DNA from: Oscillospiraceae bacterium
GTDB taxonomy: Bacteria > Bacillota > Clostridia > Oscillospirales > Oscillospiraceae
Length of the DNA: 9,939 nt
NCBI GenBank assembly: GCA_017480395.1
Contig: JAFVAS010000329.1
Span: 1 to 9,939, forward strand
Direction of reading: 5' to 3'
Under the pieces are notes generated by a model. It was given only the letters and a program-made list of their open reading frames with translations. It was not told where the DNA came from and did no database searches. Of this stretch, positions 7,229-9,939 are shown one piece after another. Position numbers and translations under genes: made by a program. Positions within the stretch are counted from its first letter, which is position 1. The number at the start of each line of letters is the position of its first letter.

Positions 7229-8215
7229 ATGGCCTATACATCAGATGTCATCCGCCGCGCCACCGCCCGGCTGGAGCGGCAGCGCACCGCCCATCGCTCC
7301 CAGCAGCGGGCCGTGCGCGCTGAAATCTACGAGGCGGTGCCCGCGCTGCGGGAGATCGACGCGTCCATCTCCGCCGGAATGCAGGCCGTGGCCGCCGCCG
7401 CCTTCGACTACGGCACCGACCCCCGGGAGCGGGTGGAGCAGCTCCGGCAGCAGAACCTGGAGCTGCGCCGCCGCCGCCGGGAACTGCTGATCGAGCACGG
7501 CTACGAGCCGGACAGCCTGGACGACAAGCCCCTGTGCCCGCGCTGCGACGACCGGGGGTGGAACGGCTCCACCATGTGCACCTGCCTGAGCGACCTGTGC
7601 GCCCAGGAGCAGATCGCCTCCCTGTCCTCCATGCTCGACCTGGGGGAGCAGAGCTTTGAGACCTTCTCCCTGGACTGGTACAGCCGCGCATACGACGACG
7701 CGCTGGGCATGTCCCCCTGGCAGAACATGACGGGGGTGCGCCAACTGTGCGAAAACTACGCCAACCGCTTCGGCAAATTCGTCATCCACAACCTGTTCCT
7801 CTCCGGCGCGCCAGGGCTGGGGAAGACCTTCCTCTCCGCCGCCATCGCCCGGGTGGTCAGCGAGAAGGGGTACAGCGTGGTCTACGACACGGCGGTGCAC
7901 ATCTTCTCCGCCTTTGAGGACGCCAAGTTCGGCCGGGGGGAGGAGGCGGAGGCGGCGGTGAACCGCGCCCTGTCCTGCGACCTGCTGATCCTGGATGACC
8001 TGGGCAGCGAGCTGACCTCCCCCATGAGCCAGTCCGCCCTCTACACCATTGTCAACACCCGCCTGATGGGGGAGAAGCACACCGTCATCTCCTCCAACCT
8101 CACCATGGAGGACATCCGGCAGCGCTATCAGCCCATGATCGCCTCCCGCCTGGAGGGGGAGTACCGGGAGCTGTCCTTCGTCGGGGAGGACATCCGGCTC
8201 CAGCGAAAAAACTGA
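7229..8215 (+). CDS. DnaC/DnaI-type AAA+ replicative helicase loader
   Basis: An ATPase expected to load the DnaB-type replicative helicase onto DNA, working with the DnaD-domain protein encoded directly upstream. The N-terminal 100 residues are helical and charged (coiled-coil-like at 64-90). A four-cysteine zinc knuckle follows: C103-x2-C106 and C117-x-C119, in CPRCDDRGW and CTC. The AAA+ domain has Walker A GAPGLGKT at 193-200, Walker B LLILDDLG at 252-259, sensor 1 SSN at 288-290 and an arginine-finger candidate R307 in SRLEG. Gram-positive DnaI also has a zinc-binding N-terminal domain that contacts the helicase, so this one most likely does the same. The ATG at 7229 gives 328 residues. 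It differs from IstB-type transposition helpers in having the long zinc-bearing N-terminus, and no transposase is nearby. Confidence 0.92.
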   Translation: MAYTSDVIRRATARLERQRTAHRSQQRAVRAEIYEAVPALREIDASISAGMQAVAAAAFDYGTDPRERVEQLRQQNLELRRRRRELLIEHGYEPDSLDDKPLCPRCDDRGWNGSTMCTCLSDLCAQEQIASLSSMLDLGEQSFETFSLDWYSRAYDDALGMSPWQNMTGVRQLCENYANRFGKFVIHNLFLSGAPGLGKTFLSAAIARVVSEKGYSVVYDTAVHIFSAFEDAKFGRGEEAEAAVNRALSCDLLILDDLGSELTSPMSQSALYTIVNTRLMGEKHTVISSNLTMEDIRQRYQPMIASRLEGEYRELSFVGEDIRLQRKN

Positions 8216-8259
8216 CCGTTGGTCTAATTTAATTCCTTATCGTTTACAAACAATTCATA

Positions 8260-8323
8260 GTTCCGTCATGGAACCGCCGCATTTCTGGATTAAGATACAA
8301 TTGTTCCAAGGAACACGGAACAA
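8260..8323 (+). repeat. Cluster of GTTCC/GGAAC inverted repeats downstream of the helicase loader
   Basis: Two symmetric elements lie in the 134-bp stretch between the helicase-loader stop and its terminator. The first is GTTCC (8260-8264) with GGAAC (8270-8274), separated by 5 nt. The second is TTGTTCC (8301-8307) pairing with either GGAACA (8310-8315, 2-nt gap) or GGAACAA (8317-8323, 9-nt gap). As RNA they could form small 3' hairpins; as DNA they resemble operator half-sites. No function can be assigned. Confidence 0.5.
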
Positions 8324-8349
8324 ATACCTCCCTCTCTCTTTTCTCTCTC

Positions 8350-8386
8350 AAAAAAAGCCCGGCCTCGCAAGAGGCCGGGTTTTTTT
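8350..8386. terminator. Intrinsic terminator of the DnaD/DnaC operon
   Basis: Seven A residues, a 9-bp stem CCCGGCCTC (8358-8366) / GAGGCCGGG (8371-8379), a GCAA tetraloop, and seven T residues (8380-8386). It works in both directions by symmetry. It is a textbook rho-independent terminator and separates the helicase-loader operon from the next promoter. Confidence 0.95.
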
Positions 8387-8425
8387 GTCGCTTCTGTGCG
8401 CCCTCCCGGCGGGAGCACACATATA

Positions 8426-8438
8426 ATGCGCGGCGCAT
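8426..8438. promoter_or_regulatory. Palindromic operator candidate before the membrane-protein pair
   Basis: ATGCGC and GCGCAT are exact inverted arms around one G. The element overlaps the TATAAT at 8422-8427 and ends 3 nt before the predicted -35. A second symmetric element, CTCCC-GGC-GGGAG (8403-8415), lies about 10 nt further upstream. Placement suits regulator binding, but no regulator is known. Confidence 0.3.
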
Positions 8439-8441
8439 GTC

Positions 8442-8470
8442 TTGCGCGAAACCACCGGGCATGTTATGAT
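8442..8470 (+). promoter_or_regulatory. Promoter of the membrane-protein gene pair
   Basis: TTGCGC (8442-8447), a 17-nt spacer and an extended -10 TGTTATGAT (8462-8470). Transcription would start near 8477, about 18 nt before the ATG at 8495. A perfect TATAAT at 8422-8427 also exists but has no -35 at a usable distance. A 13-bp near-palindrome (ATGCGC-G-GCGCAT, 8426-8438) sits just upstream of the -35. Confidence 0.55.
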
Positions 8471-8494
8471 TTTGATATTATTTCAGGGGGTGAG

Positions 8495-9127
8495 ATGGTG
8501 AGAACGCCGAAATTTACGCTGAATGCCCTTCTGGCTGTGGTGCTGTTCTTTTCCGCAATGATCTTTTTCTTCACCGTCACCATGGTGAACCTCTCCGACC
8601 GCCTGGCGGTGAATGAGTATATCGAAATCGAGGGGACAGACCTGGCGGTGCGCTACTCCTCACTGGAGCCGAACGGCATCTACCAGGGGAGCAAAAACAT
8701 GGGGACGCTGAAGGTGGAGGGAGACTTCGGCGCCGAGTGGGGCACCTTTACGGCGGGCGATTGCCTGTATATCAACGAATATACCGCAACGGATCTGGGG
8801 CTGATGCTGTGCAGCGTCGTGAAGATTGACCTGACCACGTTTGATAAGCAGGTGATCCTGCCGAACGCGATCCTGCGGGGGCGCTGTGCCTCCGGGGAAC
8901 CGGTGTGTGTCACCGGGGGCATGCTGCCCTCCAATTTCCCGGAGACCAATTCGCTGTGCAGGCTGTACAACATGACCGTCGGGAGGGAGGACATCACCGT
9001 CAGGTATCTGGATCCCGGCACGGCGGAGGTGATCTATTCCGTTCCGGACGACACCGCGCTTCAGCCGGACTTTGAGGGGCGCTATCTGGAGCGCACCCTG
9101 GGGGAGGTGATGGCGTGGAACTCATAG
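8495..9127 (+). CDS. Membrane-anchored extracytoplasmic protein of unknown function
   Basis: I do not recognise this family. The 210-residue protein starts with a short basic stretch (MVRTPK) and one strong hydrophobic helix at about 9-31, then about 180 residues expected to lie outside the membrane. The outer part is rich in Thr, Val and acidic residues with alternating patterns typical of a beta-rich fold (for example LAVRYSSLEPNGIY, EDITVRYLDPGTAEVIYSV). It has five cysteines (C90, C106, C131, C138, C155), and C90/C106 or C131/C138 could form disulfides. There is no cleavable-signal motif or lipobox. ATG 8495 is chosen because an AGGGGGTG ribosome binding site lies at 8485-8492; GTG 8498 is equally possible. 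The frame extends upstream to 8396, but that part crosses the promoter. It overlaps the next gene by 13 nt, implying a shared role. Its codon use is more AT-rich than the neighbours'. Confidence 0.75.
   Translation: MVRTPKFTLNALLAVVLFFSAMIFFFTVTMVNLSDRLAVNEYIEIEGTDLAVRYSSLEPNGIYQGSKNMGTLKVEGDFGAEWGTFTAGDCLYINEYTATDLGLMLCSVVKIDLTTFDKQVILPNAILRGRCASGEPVCVTGGMLPSNFPETNSLCRLYNMTVGREDITVRYLDPGTAEVIYSVPDDTALQPDFEGRYLERTLGEVMAWNS
9101..9107 (+). promoter_or_regulatory. Ribosome binding site supporting a GTG start
   Basis: GGGGAGG inside the end of the upstream gene lies 7 nt before GTG 9115. The in-frame ATG at 9133 has no comparable site, so the GTG is the better start even though it overlaps the upstream gene. 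Confidence 0.75.
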
Positions 9128-9612
9128 ACCGCATGAAAAAGATCGGCTTTTCCCAGTTGTGTGTGTATTGTTATCAGATCTGTACGCTGCTTCCGCTGCC
9201 CTATATCCTGGTTGCGCCGGGATACATGGGGCTGCTCACCCACAGGAACCTGCTGTCGGTGCTGTTTGACGTGGGAATGGCGGCGCTGCCGCGGGCGGAG
9301 ACGCTGGCGCTCTCCCTGCTCTATCGCCATACGGCCAGCGAGCGCGCCGTCTACTTCACCATGCTGACCGCGGCGCTGCTCCTGGGACTGCTGCTGGGCC
9401 GGCTGCTGCGCGCCGCCCCTAAGACCGCGGAAATCACCCAAAGGGCGCTCGCCGGTCTGCTGGGGGCTGACCTGTTGCTGCGGGTCCTGCCGTTTCCCTG
9501 CAATCTCGCCTTCGGATGGGCGGCCTCCGCCCTTGGCTTTGCGGTGGAAGCGCTGTGCCTGGCGCTGCTTGTGACCGATCTGCGCGGAGCGCGGCGGAGC
9601 GCCGCCGGGTGA
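9115..9612 (+). CDS. Small multi-pass membrane protein of unknown function
   Basis: An unrecognised 165-residue, very hydrophobic protein. Likely membrane helices lie at about 16-40, 46-68, 79-98, 110-126 and 131-154, so four or five passes, ending in a short basic tail (RGARRSAAG) that probably faces the cytoplasm. I see no transporter, enzyme or rhomboid-like motif. Its GTG start at 9115 overlaps the upstream gene by 13 nt and is translationally coupled to it, so the two products may form a membrane complex in which the first protein supplies the outside domain. A start at ATG 9133 would remove six residues without changing the topology. A strong terminator follows 32 nt after the stop, closing a two-gene unit. 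Confidence 0.75.
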   Translation: MELIDRMKKIGFSQLCVYCYQICTLLPLPYILVAPGYMGLLTHRNLLSVLFDVGMAALPRAETLALSLLYRHTASERAVYFTMLTAALLLGLLLGRLLRAAPKTAEITQRALAGLLGADLLLRVLPFPCNLAFGWAASALGFAVEALCLALLVTDLRGARRSAAG

Positions 9613-9644
9613 GGGGATGCCGGACAGGGATAGATAGACCGATC

Positions 9645-9680
9645 AAAGGGGCTGTGGATCACAGCCCCTTTCCCCTTTTT
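9645..9680 (+). terminator. Intrinsic terminator of the membrane-protein pair
   Basis: A perfect 12-bp stem AAAGGGGCTGTG (9645-9656) / CACAGCCCCTTT (9660-9671) with a GAT loop, followed by CCCCTTTTT (9672-9680). The T-run starts a few bases after the stem, but the stem itself ends in A-T pairs, so termination should be efficient. Confidence 0.9.
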
Positions 9681-9703
9681 GCCGGTTTGCCAGCCCGGGG
9701 GAC

Positions 9704-9723
9704 GTTCTGGCCCGGCGCAGAAC
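9704..9723 (+). other. Small hairpin between the terminator and the murB promoter
   Basis: GTTCTG (9704-9709) can pair with CAGAAC (9718-9723) across an 8-nt loop, followed by TTTCTTC and later TTTTCTTTTT. It may act as a second weak terminator, shielding murB from read-through. Nothing else is seen in the gap 9681-9758. Confidence 0.3.
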
Positions 9724-9758
9724 TTTCTTCCCGCGGGGTTTTCTTTTTGCCGGCGGAG

Positions 9759-9767
9759 TGATATAAT
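9759..9767 (+). promoter_or_regulatory. murB promoter with extended -10
   Basis: TGATATAAT (9759-9767) is a perfect -10 with the TGn extension, 48 nt before the ATG. The position 17 nt upstream (TTTTCT, 9739-9744) is a poor -35, as often with extended -10 promoters. Confidence 0.7.
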
Positions 9768-9815
9768 TTATTCTGTATCAGTATCTGCATGATTTCGATT
9801 CGGAGGTTTGCGCCC

Positions 9816-9939
9816 ATGAATACTCCTCTGCTGAAGCAAGCGCTGCGGGACGCCTGCCCTACCCTGGAGGTGCTGGAAAACGAGCCCCTGAGCCGCCACA
9901 CCTCCTTCCGCATCGGCGGCCCGGCGGCCCTGCTGGCCA
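9816..9939 (+). CDS. murB: UDP-N-acetylenolpyruvoylglucosamine reductase, N-terminus (partial)
   Basis: MurB is a cytoplasmic FAD enzyme that uses NADPH to reduce the enolpyruvyl group of UDP-GlcNAc-enolpyruvate to UDP-MurNAc, an early step of peptidoglycan synthesis. Only 41 residues are present. They contain the family opening ENEPLSRHTSFRIGGPAALL (22-41), where HTSFRIGGPA begins the FAD-binding domain. GGAGG (9802-9806) lies 9 nt before ATG 9816. In many Firmicutes murB is followed by rapZ, yvcK and whiA; here that region is beyond the edge. A short N-terminal extension before the motif is normal for the family. Confidence 0.92.
   Translation, partial: MNTPLLKQALRDACPTLEVLENEPLSRHTSFRIGGPAALLA

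Noticed and set aside
6288..7241. 317-codon minus-strand frame opposite the DnaD-domain gene
   Set aside because: Leu/Gly/Val-rich shadow of a gene with clear DnaD signatures and a perfect ribosome binding site.
7229..8215. IstB-type transposition helper instead of helicase loader
   Set aside because: There is no transposase or terminal repeat nearby, the N-terminal zinc knuckle and length fit DnaI/DnaC loaders, and the partner gene is a DnaD-domain protein.
8244..8462. 72-codon minus-strand frame in the gap after the helicase loader
   Set aside because: It reads straight through the strong terminator hairpin and has no promoter or ribosome binding site.
8396..8494. 33-residue N-terminal extension of the first unknown membrane protein
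   Set aside because: This part overlaps the predicted promoter and palindromes, and the best ribosome binding site (8485-8492) points to ATG 8495.

Overview
The window looks like chromosome from a high-GC, low-oxygen member of the Clostridia, most likely a gut Oscillospiraceae/Ruminococcaceae type (Flavonifractor, Lawsonibacter or Oscillibacter-like). The reasons are a one-piece clostridial pyruvate:ferredoxin oxidoreductase, strong AAAGGAGG-type ribosome binding sites, TATAAT-type promoters in AT-rich gaps between very GC3-rich genes, a DnaD/DnaC-like helicase-loader pair and a lipoprotein PdaC-type deacetylase. The genus is an inference from general resemblance; no search was run.

Layout. 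Positions 1306 to 1 (minus) hold the first 435 codons of pyruvate:ferredoxin oxidoreductase (nifJ), which runs off the left edge. A 371-bp AT-rich gap carries its promoter and, divergently, the promoter of a lipoprotein polysaccharide deacetylase (1678-3087, plus). A 16-bp-stem bidirectional terminator (3108-3144) separates this gene from a minus-strand cluster read right to left: malic enzyme (6123-4951), an OmpR-type response regulator (4917-4252) and a sensor histidine kinase (4265-3156). The gaps there are only 33 nt and a 14-nt overlap, so the three are probably one operon from the promoter at 6159-6187. Divergent from it, on the plus strand, is a two-gene replication module: a tandem DnaD-domain protein (6267-7226) and a DnaC/DnaI-type AAA+ helicase loader (7229-8215), closed by a strong terminator at 8350-8386. 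Next come two overlapping genes for unrecognised membrane proteins (8495-9127 and 9115-9612), with their own promoter and terminator. The right edge holds the first 41 codons of murB (9816 onward).

Functionally this is mostly core anaerobe content: pyruvate and malate oxidation, envelope peptidoglycan editing and synthesis, helicase loading, and one two-component system. I found no mobile element, CRISPR array, tRNA, rRNA or defence locus. The least explained parts are the two-gene membrane module at 8495-9612, the coupling of malic enzyme to a two-component system, and a cluster of GTTCC/GGAAC inverted repeats between the helicase-loader gene and its terminator. I see no convincing new system here. 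Several very long opposite-strand reading frames are by-products of GC-rich codon usage.
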